NCBI GenBank assembly: GCA_964459325.1
Contig: CAYWKU010000015.1
Coordinates: forward strand, 13,890-77,889
Length of the DNA stretch: 64,000 bases
Source of the DNA: CAYWKU01 sp964459325
Lineage (GTDB): Bacteria; RBG-13-61-14; CAYWKU01
Direction of reading: 5' to 3'
Shown here: one piece after another, positions 47,007 through 56,028 of the stretch
How positions within the stretch are numbered: position 1 is the stretch's first letter
How the letters are laid out: the number at the start of each line of letters is the position of its first letter
Made by a program: the position numbers and the translations under genes
Notes under the pieces: model-generated
Database searches by the model: none
Told to the model about the DNA's origin: nothing
Seen by the model: only the letters and a program-made list of their open reading frames with translations

Positions 47007-48203
47007 ATGGCGAAGGAGAAATTTGTAAGAGACAAGCCGCACGTGAACATAGGTACGATAGGTCACGTTGACCACGGCAAGACGACGTTGACGGCGGCGA
47101 TGACGCAGTATTTGTCGAAGAAGGGTTTATCGGACTACGTTAGCTTCGACATGATAGACAAGGCGCCTGAGGAGAAGGAGCGCGGAGTGACGATTAACGT
47201 GGCTCACGTGGAGTACTCGACGGCCAAGCGTCATTACGCGCACGTTGACTGTCCCGGTCACGCGGACTACATCAAGAACATGATAACGGGCGCGGCGCAG
47301 ATGGACGGTTCGATTTTGGTGGTGAGCGCGGCTGACGGTCCGATGCCTCAGACTCGTGAGCACATATTGCTGGCACGCCAGGTTAACGTGCCGTCGATAG
47401 TGGTGTATTTGAACAAGACGGACATGGTGGACGACCCGGAGTTATTGGATTTGGTGGAGCTTGAGGTCAGGGAGCTGTTGAGCGCTTACGATTTTCCCGG
47501 TGACGACATCCCGATAGTACGTGGGAGCGCTTTGAAGGCGCTGGAGAGCGGCGGCGACCCTGAGGCCGAGGAGAACAAGTCGGTGCAGGAGCTATTGGAC
47601 GCGTTGGACGATTACATACCCGAGCCACAGCGGGACGTTGAAAAGCCGTTTTTGATGCCGATAGAGGACGTATTCAGCATATCTGGTCGGGGCACGGTTG
47701 TTACCGGTCGGATTGAGAGGGGTAAGGTGAAGACGCAGGAGGAGATAGAGATAGTTGGTTTCAAGCCCACGCATAAGACGGTTGTGACGGGAGTTGAGAT
47801 GTTCCGGAAGATACTGGACGAAGGTCAGGCCGGCGACAACGTGGGTCTTCTTTTGCGCGGCATCAAGCGAGACGAAGTTGAGCGCGGGCAGGTGGTTGCC
47901 AAGCCCGGCAGCATCACACCTCACACCAAGTTCAAGGCGGAGGTGTACGTTTTGACGAAGGAGGAAGGCGGTCGTCATACGCCGTTTTTCCCGGGTTATC
48001 GCCCCCAGTTTTACCTTCGGACGACGGACGTTACGGGCACGATAACGCTTCCCGAGGGAGTTGAGATGGTGATGCCCGGAGACAACATATCGATGGACGT
48101 TGAGCTTATCACGCCGGTTGCGCTGGAGAAGGAGCTTCGGTTCGCCATCCGCGAAGGGGGCCGCACCGTGGGCGCCGGCGTATTGGCCGAGATAACGGAG
48201 TGA
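47007..48203 (+). CDS. tuf: elongation factor Tu, copy 2
   Basis: Same function and protein as the gene at 30630-31826. The two are identical by eye across the coding region; they part at the stop codon (TAA in copy 1, TGA here) and right before the start codon. Such identity points to gene conversion. The same odd codon use (ACG, GCG, TTG, GTT) is seen, set against fusA before and rpsJ after. It lies 21 bases after fusA with GGAGG before the ATG. Confidence 0.98.
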   Translation: MAKEKFVRDKPHVNIGTIGHVDHGKTTLTAAMTQYLSKKGLSDYVSFDMIDKAPEEKERGVTINVAHVEYSTAKRHYAHVDCPGHADYIKNMITGAAQMDGSILVVSAADGPMPQTREHILLARQVNVPSIVVYLNKTDMVDDPELLDLVELEVRELLSAYDFPGDDIPIVRGSALKALESGGDPEAEENKSVQELLDALDDYIPEPQRDVEKPFLMPIEDVFSISGRGTVVTGRIERGKVKTQEEIEIVGFKPTHKTVVTGVEMFRKILDEGQAGDNVGLLLRGIKRDEVERGQVVAKPGSITPHTKFKAEVYVLTKEEGGRHTPFFPGYRPQFYLRTTDVTGTITLPEGVEMVMPGDNISMDVELITPVALEKELRFAIREGGRTVGAGVLAEITE

Positions 48204-48216
48204 AAAGGTAAACGTT

Positions 48217-48525
48217 ATGAACGACCAGAAAATCCGGATCCGGCTTAAAGCTTACGACCACAGCCTGTTGGACCAGTCCACGCGCGAGATTGTCGAAACG
48301 GCTAAAAGAACGGGGGCAAGGGTCTCGGGACCTGTGCCTTTGCCCACACAGATTTCCAAGTACACCATACTTCGGTCACCGCATATCGATAAGAAGAGCC
48401 GGGAGCAGTTCGAGGTCCGGGTTCATAAAAGACTTCTGGATATACTGGACCCTACGCCCCAGACGATAGACGCTTTAGGTAAGTTGGACCTTTCACCGGG
48501 CGTCAACATCGAGATTAAGCTTTGA
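48217..48525 (+). CDS. rpsJ: 30S ribosomal protein S10
   Basis: Ribosomal head protein and partner of NusB in antitermination (NusE). It has 102 residues with IRIRLKAYDHSLLDQS and GPVPLPTQISKYTILRSPH. It is 13 bases after the second tuf gene, so the S10 unit continues the str transcript. Confidence 0.96.
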   Translation: MNDQKIRIRLKAYDHSLLDQSTREIVETAKRTGARVSGPVPLPTQISKYTILRSPHIDKKSREQFEVRVHKRLLDILDPTPQTIDALGKLDLSPGVNIEIKL

Positions 48526-48551
48526 TGGGACGTTAAGGGAGAGCCCTGAAA

Positions 48552-49184
48552 ATGGTTGAAGGAATATTAGGTATAAAAAGAGGCATGACGCAGGTCTTCG
48601 ACGAAAACGGCCGCAGAACCGCGGTGACCGTTATCGAAGCCGGCCCGTGCAAAGTGACTCAGATAAAGACAAGGGACAGGGAAGGTTACGAGTCCGTTCA
48701 ACTCGGTTTGGGCGAGAAGAAACATTCCCGCGTAAACAGTCCCATTCGGGGTCATGCGCAGAAAGCCGGTGTAAGCGTGCCTCAACTCGTCAGGGAGTTC
48801 AATCTCGCCGGAGAGGAGATACCTCAGCTTGGTCAGCAGGTGGATGTGACCCTATTTCAGGAAGGTGACCTGGTGGATATATCCGGCGTCACAAAGGGTC
48901 GGGGCTTCCAGGGCACCGTAAAGCGCCACGGCTTTTCGCGCGGCCCCATAACTCACGGTTCCAGAAGCCAGCGCGAGCCCGGCTCCATAGGCTGCGTCAG
49001 GCCCGGGAGGGTTATCAAGGGCCGGGACCTGCCCGGACACATGGGCGTAAAGCGGCGAACGGTGCAGAGGTTGAAAGTGGTTTCCGTTGAACCCGAGAAG
49101 AACATGCTGGTGGTTAAGGGAGCGGTTCCCGGCGCTAAAAACGGCTACTTGGAAATAAGAAAAACCAAAAAACCGCGAAAGTAA
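48552..49184 (+). CDS. rplC: 50S ribosomal protein L3
   Basis: Early assembly protein near the peptidyl transferase centre. It has 210 residues: GILGIKRGMTQVFDENGR, TKGRGFQGTVKRHGFSRGP (with the Gln that is methylated in many bacteria) and the end segment SVEPEKNMLVVKGAVPGA. Confidence 0.97.
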   Translation: MVEGILGIKRGMTQVFDENGRRTAVTVIEAGPCKVTQIKTRDREGYESVQLGLGEKKHSRVNSPIRGHAQKAGVSVPQLVREFNLAGEEIPQLGQQVDVTLFQEGDLVDISGVTKGRGFQGTVKRHGFSRGPITHGSRSQREPGSIGCVRPGRVIKGRDLPGHMGVKRRTVQRLKVVSVEPEKNMLVVKGAVPGAKNGYLEIRKTKKPRK

Positions 49185-49189
49185 TAAAA

Positions 49190-49837
49190 ATGCCCAGTCA
49201 GGAAATCATAAAGGTGGAAATAGACCCTACCGGTTCGGTAGCTAAGGAAACCGTCGGCACTGCCGAGTTGTCGGAGAGAGTGTTCGAGGAGCCAGTCAGG
49301 CCGAAATACTTCTGGGAAGCGGTAAGACAAATACAGGCTTCCCGGAGAGCGGGTACCGCCGCAACCAAAAACAGGGCGAAGATAACCGGCGGGGGTCAGA
49401 AACCCTGGCGCCAGAAAGGCACCGGCAGGGCGCGTTCGGGAAGCCGCCGAAACCCCTTGTGGAAAGGCGGCGCCACTATATTCGGCCCCCAACCCCGCGA
49501 TTGGTCGTATCGGGTTAACAAGAAGTTTAAAAGAAAAGCATTGCGTTCCGCTGTCAGCGCCCGCCACAAGGAGGGCAGGGTAATGGTGGTGGAAAAGTTC
49601 GATTTGCCGGAGATAAAAACCAGGCTGATGAAAAACGCGCTAGACGAGCTCGGCGTCGAAAACGCTCTCATAGTCGACGATAAGCCCGGCATGGTGCTTG
49701 CCCGAAGCGTGCGCAACATACCCGGGGTTAAGCTAACCGACGCGCGCAGTATGAATGTGTATGACGTTTTATTGCACCAGTACCTGATTTTCACCAGGGC
49801 CGGACTCGAGGCCGTGCAAGGAGTGCTCGGGAAATGA
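49190..49837 (+). CDS. rplD: 50S ribosomal protein L4
   Basis: Lines the exit tunnel; in some bacteria it regulates the S10 operon. It has 215 residues. The long loop KPWRQKGTGRARSGSRRNPL, then GGATIFGPQPRDW, is normal. It overlaps rplW by four bases. Confidence 0.97.
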   Translation: MPSQEIIKVEIDPTGSVAKETVGTAELSERVFEEPVRPKYFWEAVRQIQASRRAGTAATKNRAKITGGGQKPWRQKGTGRARSGSRRNPLWKGGATIFGPQPRDWSYRVNKKFKRKALRSAVSARHKEGRVMVVEKFDLPEIKTRLMKNALDELGVENALIVDDKPGMVLARSVRNIPGVKLTDARSMNVYDVLLHQYLIFTRAGLEAVQGVLGK

Positions 49838-50127
49838 AAAGGCAACCGTACGACATAATTCGTCGCCCTCTCGTAACCGAAAAAAGCACCGACCTGCGCG
49901 AGGAGGCCAACCAGATAGTTTTCGAGGTGGCCCGGGACGCAAACAAGGTGGAGATAAAGCAGGCCGTGGAAGCTCTGTTCAAAGTTAAGGTGCAGCAGGT
50001 TCGTACCATGAAAGTGAGAGGTAAGAACCGGAGGATGGGGCTTAGCACGGGCAAGAGACCCGACTGGAAAAAGGCCGTGGTTAGGCTGCGGCCCGGAGAC
50101 ACCATACAGATATTCGAGGGAGTCTGA
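49834..50127 (+). CDS. rplW: 50S ribosomal protein L23
   Basis: Docking site near the tunnel exit for trigger factor and SRP. It has 97 residues, with IIRRPLVTEKSTDLREEANQ and FKVKVQQVRTM. It overlaps rplD by four bases and rplB by one. Confidence 0.96.
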   Translation: MKRQPYDIIRRPLVTEKSTDLREEANQIVFEVARDANKVEIKQAVEALFKVKVQQVRTMKVRGKNRRMGLSTGKRPDWKKAVVRLRPGDTIQIFEGV

Positions 50128-50951
50128 TGGCTATTAAAAGCTACAAGCCGACCAGCCCCCCGCGGCGTTATTACCAAACGGCGGATTTTACGGGGCTTTC
50201 AAAAGAGCCGGGAGACGGGAAGCTGTTGAAAAAGGCCCGCAAATCCGGCGGGCGCAACAACCAGGGGCGTATAACTTCGCGACGCAGAGGCGGCGGTCAC
50301 AAGCGACGATACAGGATAATCGATTTCCGGCGCGACAAAGACGGAGTACCCGCAACAGTGGCGGCCATCGAGTACGACCCGAACCGCTCGGCCCACATCG
50401 CCCTTTTGAATTACGCCGACGGGGAAAAGCGATACATACTTTCCCCCGCCGGCCTCAAGGCCGGCGATAAAGTCATGAGCGGTCCCACCGCCGAAATCAG
50501 GCCGGGAAACTGCCTGATGCTGAGAAGAATGCCGCTCGGAACCTTCGTACACAACGTGGAGCTACAGCCCGGCAAGGGAGGCCAGCTTATCCGCTCCGCA
50601 GGCAATTCCGGGCAGGTGTTGGCCAGGGAAGGGGAGTACGTGCAAATAAGAATGCCTACCGGCGAAGTTCGAATGTTCCGGGGAGATTGCCGCGCAACAG
50701 TGGGTCAGGTCAGCAACCCAGACCACATTAACGTAAAATGGGGCAAGGCCGGACGCGCCCGCTATCTGGGGAAAAGGCCGAAGGTCAGGGGGGTCTCCAT
50801 GAATCCCATCGACCACCCCATGGGTGGAGGAGAAGGAAGAACCAGCGGAGGACGCCATCCGTGCTCGCCGTGGGGATGGCCGACAAAGGGGCACAAGACC
50901 AGAAAGGCCCGAAAGCCCTCGAACCGTTACATCGTAAGGAGGAGGAAGTAG
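50127..50951 (+). CDS. rplB: 50S ribosomal protein L2
   Basis: Core protein near the peptidyl transferase centre. It has 274 residues: the RNA-binding SGRNNQGRITSRRRGGGHKR and the C-terminal NPIDHPMGGGEGRTSGGRHP, where a conserved His lies. It follows rplW directly. Confidence 0.97.
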   Translation: MAIKSYKPTSPPRRYYQTADFTGLSKEPGDGKLLKKARKSGGRNNQGRITSRRRGGGHKRRYRIIDFRRDKDGVPATVAAIEYDPNRSAHIALLNYADGEKRYILSPAGLKAGDKVMSGPTAEIRPGNCLMLRRMPLGTFVHNVELQPGKGGQLIRSAGNSGQVLAREGEYVQIRMPTGEVRMFRGDCRATVGQVSNPDHINVKWGKAGRARYLGKRPKVRGVSMNPIDHPMGGGEGRTSGGRHPCSPWGWPTKGHKTRKARKPSNRYIVRRRK

Positions 50952-50955
50952 GCCC

Positions 50956-51237
50956 ATGCCAAGGTCACTTAAAAAAGGATTTTTCGTGGACGACCACCTG
51001 ATGGAAAAAGTGACCCGAGCGCAGGAGACGGGTTCAAAGAAGGTCATAAAAACCTGGTCCCGCCGCTCCACTATTATACCCGAAATGGTGGGCCTTACCT
51101 TTGCTGTTAATAACGGCAAGAAGTTTATACCAGTGTTTGTAACCGAGAACATGGTGGGGCACAAGTTCGGCGAATTTGCGCCGCCCAGGACGTTCCACTC
51201 ACACGCGGGAGACAGGAAAGCCAAGACGAGGAAGTAA
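50956..51237 (+). CDS. rpsS: 30S ribosomal protein S19
   Basis: Head protein that binds S13. It has 93 residues: PRSLKKGFFVDDHLMEKV and KTWSRRSTIIPEMVGLTFAV, then HKFGEFAPPRTFHSHAG. Five bases after rplB. Confidence 0.97.
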   Translation: MPRSLKKGFFVDDHLMEKVTRAQETGSKKVIKTWSRRSTIIPEMVGLTFAVNNGKKFIPVFVTENMVGHKFGEFAPPRTFHSHAGDRKAKTRK

Positions 51238-51240
51238 GCA

Positions 51241-51573
51241 ATGGCGGTAAAGGCATCATTGAGGTATTTAAGAATGAGTCCGCGAAAAGCGCGGCTTGCG
51301 GCCGACGTCATCAGGGGCAAGGACCTGGACGAGGCCCTGCAGTTGATGAAGTTTACCCGGCGCAAGGCCGCTAAGCCCATATACAAGCTGCTCAAAAGCG
51401 CGGAGGCGAATGCCGACAACCTGGGCACGGTGGATATAGACAACCTTTACGTGAAAAAAATATCCGTGGACCAGGGGCCTACATTGAAGCGCGTTAGGCC
51501 CCGCGCCATGGGAAGGGCTACGTTGGTAAGAAAGAGAACCAGCCACGTAACCGTGGAATTGGACGAAAAGTAA
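51241..51573 (+). CDS. rplV: 50S ribosomal protein L22
   Basis: Tunnel-lining protein. It has 110 residues, with RMSPRKARLAADVIRGKDLD and the long hairpin LKRVRPRAMGRATLVRKRTS, the site of macrolide resistance changes in some species. Confidence 0.96.
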   Translation: MAVKASLRYLRMSPRKARLAADVIRGKDLDEALQLMKFTRRKAAKPIYKLLKSAEANADNLGTVDIDNLYVKKISVDQGPTLKRVRPRAMGRATLVRKRTSHVTVELDEK

Positions 51574-51592
51574 AAAGGAGAAGGAGCAGGTA

Positions 51593-52249
51593 GTGGGTCA
51601 GAAAGTAAATCCGATTGGTTTCAGGCTCGGCGTAATAAAAAGCTGGGAAAGCAACTGGTACTCCGATAAGGAGTACGGGTCATGGCTGCACCAGGACCTG
51701 GAGATTCGCAAGTATATAAAGAAGCGGCTTTTCCATGCCGGAATAAGCCGAATAGACATCGAGCGTCCCGCCGCCTCCAAGATGATAATAAACATCCGCA
51801 CGGCAAGGCCCGGAATAGTGATAGGTAAAAGGGGCGCCGAGGTGGACCAGCTTAAGGCGGACCTGCAAAATAAAACCGGCAACGAGGTTTTCCTGAATAT
51901 CCACGAGGTGAGGGTCGCGGAAACGGATGCCCAGCTGGTTGCGGAGAACGTGGCGCTTCAGTTGGAGCGGCGAGTGGCCTTTCGCAGGGCCATGAAGCGC
52001 GCCATGGGACAGGCGATGAAATTCGGCGCCAAAGGAATCAAAATCCGCTGCGCCGGGCGCCTGGGGGGCGCCGAGATGGCACGGAAGGAATGGTACATGC
52101 AAGGCAGGGTGCCCCTGCATACCCTGAGGGCCGATATCGACTACGGATTCCACACCGCCGTTACTACTTACGGTTCCATCGGGGTCAAGATTTGGATATT
52201 CCGCGGGGAAGTTCTGCCGGAAGAGCAGGAGGCCCCCGCGGGGAGGTAG
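51593..52249 (+). CDS. rpsC: 30S ribosomal protein S3
   Basis: mRNA-entry protein with a KH domain (GIVIGKRGAEVDQLKADL) and the C-terminal part RCAGRLGGAEMARKEWYMQG. It has 218 residues. The start is GTG; AAGGAG lies eight bases before it. Confidence 0.97.
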   Translation: MGQKVNPIGFRLGVIKSWESNWYSDKEYGSWLHQDLEIRKYIKKRLFHAGISRIDIERPAASKMIINIRTARPGIVIGKRGAEVDQLKADLQNKTGNEVFLNIHEVRVAETDAQLVAENVALQLERRVAFRRAMKRAMGQAMKFGAKGIKIRCAGRLGGAEMARKEWYMQGRVPLHTLRADIDYGFHTAVTTYGSIGVKIWIFRGEVLPEEQEAPAGR

Positions 52250-52255
52250 TTCGTC

Positions 52256-52669
52256 ATGTTAATGCCCGCAAAACCCAAACACCGCAAGCACCAGCGGGGA
52301 AGGATGAAGGGTAAGGCCTATCGTGGCTCCAGTGTGAGCTTCGGCCAGTACGGCCTGAAAGCGATGGAGCCGTGCTGGATATCCGCCCGGCAGATAGAAG
52401 CGGGCCGTATCGCAATCACACGTCACGTTAAAAGGGGTGGGAAGATTTACGTGAGAATCTTTCCCGACAAGCCCATAACCAAAAAGCCTCTCGAGACAAG
52501 AATGGGTAAGGGCAAGGGCACCCCCGAGGAATGGGTGGCCGTTATCAAGCCCGGGAGAGTGCTTTTCGAGATAGAAGGCGTAAGCAGGGAAATGGCCCGC
52601 GAGGCATTCAAACGCGCCGGCCATAAGCTGCCCTGTAAAACCCGGTTCGTGGCAAGGGAGAGCCTCTGA
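52256..52669 (+). CDS. rplP: 50S ribosomal protein L16
   Basis: Binds near the A-site tRNA elbow. It has 137 residues, with MLMPAKPKHRKHQRGRMKG and GKGTPEEWVAVIKPGRVLFE. Two bases separate it from rpmC. Confidence 0.97.
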   Translation: MLMPAKPKHRKHQRGRMKGKAYRGSSVSFGQYGLKAMEPCWISARQIEAGRIAITRHVKRGGKIYVRIFPDKPITKKPLETRMGKGKGTPEEWVAVIKPGRVLFEIEGVSREMAREAFKRAGHKLPCKTRFVARESL

Positions 52670-52671
52670 AG

Positions 52672-52881
52672 ATGGCTGGAGAATCCGCAAGAGACTTGAG
52701 AAAACTGGCTGCCGAGGAGTTGAAATCGAGGGAAAGGGAATTGCGGGAGGAGCTCTTTAACCTGAGGTTTCAGAAAGAAACCGGCGAGATCGGCGATACG
52801 TCGCGCATGAAAAACGCCAAGAAGGAACTGGCTCGCGTAATGACCGTGCTCAAGGAGAAATCTGATGTCAGCAGCGGCTAA
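52672..52881 (+). CDS. rpmC: 50S ribosomal protein L29
   Basis: Two-helix tunnel-exit protein of 69 residues: LRKLAAEELKSRERELREEL and FNLRFQKETGEIGDTSRMK. Its end overlaps rpsQ by 17 bases, longer than most overlaps in the cluster. Confidence 0.95.
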   Translation: MAGESARDLRKLAAEELKSRERELREELFNLRFQKETGEIGDTSRMKNAKKELARVMTVLKEKSDVSSG

Positions 52882-53137
52882 GAAGGGAACGGGCCGGAGA
52901 AAAATCCTGACCGGCATCGTGGTGGGAGACAAGATGGACAAAACGGTGGTGGTCAGAGTGGAGCGGAAAGTGACGCACCCTCGATACAAAAAATACGTGC
53001 GGCTCCATAAAAAGTACAAGGCCCATGACCCTCAGAATAAATGCCGGGTGGGCGACAAGGTGCAGATTATCGAAACCCGGCCCATATCCCGCGACAAGCG
53101 ATGGCGGGTGCTGAAAACGATTGCAAAGGCCGCTTGA
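52865..53137 (+). CDS. rpsQ: 30S ribosomal protein S17
   Basis: Early 16S-binding OB-fold protein. It has 90 residues, with RKILTGIVVGDKMDKTVVV and KAHDPQNKCRVGDKVQIIE. AAGGAG is inside the end of rpmC. Confidence 0.96.
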   Translation: MSAAAKKGTGRRKILTGIVVGDKMDKTVVVRVERKVTHPRYKKYVRLHKKYKAHDPQNKCRVGDKVQIIETRPISRDKRWRVLKTIAKAA

Positions 53138-53178
53138 GCGCGTGGTGTCGATAAATCAGGCAGGGAGGCAAGTGAACC

Positions 53179-53547
53179 GTGATTCAACTGGAAAGCATGC
53201 TGGAGTCCGCCGACAATACCGGCGCCAAGAAGCTGCGATGTGTAAAAGTGCTGGGCGGCTCCAAGAGAAAATACGCGTCCATTGGAGATATTATCGTGGT
53301 TAGTGTCTGGGAGGCCATTCCCCACTCCAAGGTTAAAAAGGGCACCGTGTACCGCGCCGTTGTGGTCAGGACCCGTAAGGAAGTTTCCCGGCCGGACGGG
53401 TCTTACATAAAGTTCGACGACAACTCGGCGGTGCTCATAGACAACAACCGCGACCCCGTCGGCACCCGCATCTTCGGTCCCGTGGCCAGGGAGTTGCGGG
53501 CAAAGAACTTTATGAAAATAATTTCTTTGGCCCCGGAGGTTTTGTGA
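53179..53547 (+). CDS. rplN: 50S ribosomal protein L14
   Basis: Subunit-interface protein. It has 122 residues: IQLESMLESADNTGAKKLRC and FGPVARELRAKNFMKIISLA. The start is GTG with GGGAGG ten bases before it. Confidence 0.97.
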   Translation: MIQLESMLESADNTGAKKLRCVKVLGGSKRKYASIGDIIVVSVWEAIPHSKVKKGTVYRAVVVRTRKEVSRPDGSYIKFDDNSAVLIDNNRDPVGTRIFGPVARELRAKNFMKIISLAPEVL

Positions 53548-53864
53548 TGAGTACGGCCAGGATAAAAAGAGGAGATACGGTTAAGATTCTCAACGGTAAA
53601 GACAGGAGAAAAACCGGGGAAGTGACCAGGGTGGTGAAAGGTGGCAAAAACGCCACGGTGGAAGGCCTCAACATGGTCAAGCGCCACATGCGCCCTACTC
53701 AACAAGCCCCCGAGGGCGGCATCGTGGAAAGGGAAGCCCCCGTTCACATCTCGAACCTGATGCTGGTTTGCACCCGGTGCAAAAAGCCAACGCGCCCCAA
53801 GTCCAAGACGGTGGAGGGCAACAAAAAGGTTCGACTTTGCAGAAGCTGTGGAGAAATTATATAA
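53547..53864 (+). CDS. rplX: 50S ribosomal protein L24
   Basis: Assembly initiator. It has about 105 residues: the KOW segment RIKRGDTVKILNGKDRRKTG and a C-terminal zinc site, CTRC and CRSCG. I chose the ATG at 53547, seven bases after CGGAGG; a GTG one codon earlier overlaps the rplN stop. Confidence 0.95.
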   Translation: MSTARIKRGDTVKILNGKDRRKTGEVTRVVKGGKNATVEGLNMVKRHMRPTQQAPEGGIVEREAPVHISNLMLVCTRCKKPTRPKSKTVEGNKKVRLCRSCGEII

Positions 53865-53870
53865 GAGCGG

Positions 53871-54437
53871 ATGATGACAATGGTGGAAAAAAGTTACATG
53901 CCGAGATTGAAGCAGAAATACCGGGAGGAAGTGCTGCCGGCGCTTACCAGGGAATTCGGATATAAAAACCCCTTTGAGGTGCCCAGGCTACAAAAAATCG
54001 TGGTGAACATGGGTCTCGGAGTCGCCTTGCAGGAGCCGAAGGCGTTGGATAACGCCACGGAAGATCTGAAACTCATTACCGGGCAGCAACCGGTGGTTAC
54101 ACGGGCAAAAAAGAGCGTCGCCAACTTCAAGCTCCGCGAGGGAATGAAAATCGGCGCCAAGGTAACGCTCCGGGGACACAGGATGTACGAGTTTCTGGAC
54201 AGGCTGGTAAACGTGGCTTTGCCGAGAGTGAGGGACTTTCGGGGCACCAGCCCAAAGGCTTTCGACGGAAGAGGAAATTATACCATGGGAATAAAGGAGC
54301 AGATTATATTCCCGGAAATTAATTACGACAAAATTGACCGGATAAGAGGAATGAACATAACAATAAACACTACCGCCGGAACCGATGAGGAGGGTAAGAG
54401 GCTCCTGGAGCTTATAGGAATGCCCTTCAGAACCTGA
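53871..54437 (+). CDS. rplE: 50S ribosomal protein L5
   Basis: Binds 5S rRNA. It has 188 residues. LQKIVVNMGLGVALQEPKAL and KLREGMKIGAKVTLRGHRMY are typical. Two in-frame ATGs open the frame and a third (53880) is possible. Confidence 0.97.
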   Translation: MMTMVEKSYMPRLKQKYREEVLPALTREFGYKNPFEVPRLQKIVVNMGLGVALQEPKALDNATEDLKLITGQQPVVTRAKKSVANFKLREGMKIGAKVTLRGHRMYEFLDRLVNVALPRVRDFRGTSPKAFDGRGNYTMGIKEQIIFPEINYDKIDRIRGMNITINTTAGTDEEGKRLLELIGMPFRT

Positions 54438-54466
54438 AGTACTAAAAACCGGCGTGGAGGCGAGCT

Positions 54467-54655
54467 TTGAGTAAAAAGGTAAAGCTGGAAAGATTGAAAA
54501 GGGAAACGCCCAAGTTCTCGACTCGGGGGAAAAACCGATGCCCCCTGTGCGGAAGAGCAAGGGGTTATATGCGCAGGTTTAACATGTGCCGGATATGCTT
54601 CCGGGAATTGGCCCTGAGAGGTCGCATACCGGGAGTGGTCAAGTCCAGCTGGTGA
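54467..54655 (+). CDS. rpsZ: 30S ribosomal protein S14, zinc-binding type
   Basis: A 62-residue short S14 with a zinc ribbon: CPLCGRARGYMRRFNMCRIC. This compact type differs from the long Cys-free S14 of enteric bacteria. The start is TTG, six bases after TGGAGG. Confidence 0.95.
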   Translation: MSKKVKLERLKRETPKFSTRGKNRCPLCGRARGYMRRFNMCRICFRELALRGRIPGVVKSSW

Positions 54656-54671
54656 GCAGGGAGTAAGCACA

Positions 54672-55070
54672 ATGACGATGACCGATGCTATTGCCGATAT
54701 GATTACCCGGATTCGGAATGCCCATCAGGCGGGACATGACCGGGTGGAGATACCTGCCTCCAAGATGAAGATGGGTGTAGCCAAAGTCCTTAAGAAGGAA
54801 GGTTTTATAAAGAATTACAAACTGGTACAGGATAAAAAGCAGGGAATCTTGAAAGTGTATCTGAAATATACCGAAGAAAACCAGCCCGTCATCAGGGGGC
54901 TGAAAAAAATATCCCGTCCCGGCAGAAGGGTGTATCGGGGATTCGAGGAAATCCCGCCGGTAAGCGGCGGCTTCGGGGTGGTCATACTGTCCACTTCCAA
55001 AGGAATACTTTCCGACAAGGACGCCCGCAGCCAGAGGATAGGCGGGGAAATACTTTGCCAGGTATGGTAA
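54672..55070 (+). CDS. rpsH: 30S ribosomal protein S8
   Basis: Early 16S-binding protein. It has 132 residues with TDAIADMITRIRNAHQAG and GGFGVVILSTSKGILSDKDA. In some bacteria S8 controls the spc operon. Confidence 0.97.
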   Translation: MTMTDAIADMITRIRNAHQAGHDRVEIPASKMKMGVAKVLKKEGFIKNYKLVQDKKQGILKVYLKYTEENQPVIRGLKKISRPGRRVYRGFEEIPPVSGGFGVVILSTSKGILSDKDARSQRIGGEILCQVW

Positions 55071-55090
55071 TCAGGTAGGAGTCTGAGAAA

Positions 55091-55645
55091 ATGTCCCGTT
55101 TGGGAAAAGTGCCGATTAAACTTCCGGAAGGCGTCGAAATCTCGCTGGCCCAAGCCCCTTACGTGAAAGTGAAGGGCCCAAAGGGGGAACTGGAGTTCAA
55201 GTACCATAGATTAATCAGCGTCAGACAGGAAGACGGACAACTGTGGGTGGACAGGAATGAAAACTCCAGGGAAGGAAAGGCCCAGCAGGGATTGGCCCAT
55301 CGCTCGATTAAAAACATGATAACCGGCGTGACCGAGGGCTTCCGGAAACAGCTCGAAATCGTCGGAGTAGGATATAGGGCGGCGGTGGAAGGAAAAGAGT
55401 TGGTGTTGGCCCTCGGCTACAGCCATCCCGTAAGGTATCAAATTCCGGAGGGCATAAGTATTAACGTGGAAAGGAACGTAGTTATTACCGTCGAGGGTAT
55501 AGACAAGCAAAAAGTCGGACAGACGGCGGCGGAAATACGAAGCTTCAAGAAACCGGATTCTTACAAGGGAAAGGGAATACGGTACTCGGGAGAGCAGGTA
55601 AAGCTCAAGCCCGGCAAAGCGGCCGCAGGTAGCGGTTTCAAATAA
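55091..55645 (+). CDS. rplF: 50S ribosomal protein L6
   Basis: Two-domain protein near the factor-binding site. It has 184 residues: SRLGKVPIKLPEGVEI and SFKKPDSYKGKGIRYSGE. Confidence 0.97.
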   Translation: MSRLGKVPIKLPEGVEISLAQAPYVKVKGPKGELEFKYHRLISVRQEDGQLWVDRNENSREGKAQQGLAHRSIKNMITGVTEGFRKQLEIVGVGYRAAVEGKELVLALGYSHPVRYQIPEGISINVERNVVITVEGIDKQKVGQTAAEIRSFKKPDSYKGKGIRYSGEQVKLKPGKAAAGSGFK

Positions 55646-55662
55646 GAGGGAGTTGACGGACG

Positions 55663-56028
55663 ATGGCGCTTAATCAGAAGGAAAAAGCCAGGCGCGCCAG
55701 GAAAAAGCGCGTCAGGGGAAAGGTATACGGCAGCCCCGACGAACCCCGCTTGAGCGTATTCAGGAGCCAGAAGCATATCTACGCTCAGTTGATAAACGAT
55801 GTCGAGGCTCACACCGTGGCCGCCGCCAGCACTCTGTCATCGGAAATACGCAAACAGCTGAAATCGGCCTCCGACGTGGAAGCCGCCAAAAAAGTAGGCG
55901 AGTTGATAGCTAAAAAGGCCTCGGAGAAGGGAATAGAAAGTGTGGTCTTCGATAGAAACGGTTACCGCTACCACGGCCGCGTCAAGGCCGTGGCGGAAGC
56001 GGCGAGAGAAGGAGGGTTAAAGTTTTGA
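55663..56028 (+). CDS. rplR: 50S ribosomal protein L18
   Basis: Binds 5S rRNA with L5. It has 121 residues: PRLSVFRSQKHIYAQLIND and VVFDRNGYRYHGRVKAVAEA. It overlaps rpsE by four bases. Confidence 0.97.
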   Translation: MALNQKEKARRARKKRVRGKVYGSPDEPRLSVFRSQKHIYAQLINDVEAHTVAAASTLSSEIRKQLKSASDVEAAKKVGELIAKKASEKGIESVVFDRNGYRYHGRVKAVAEAAREGGLKF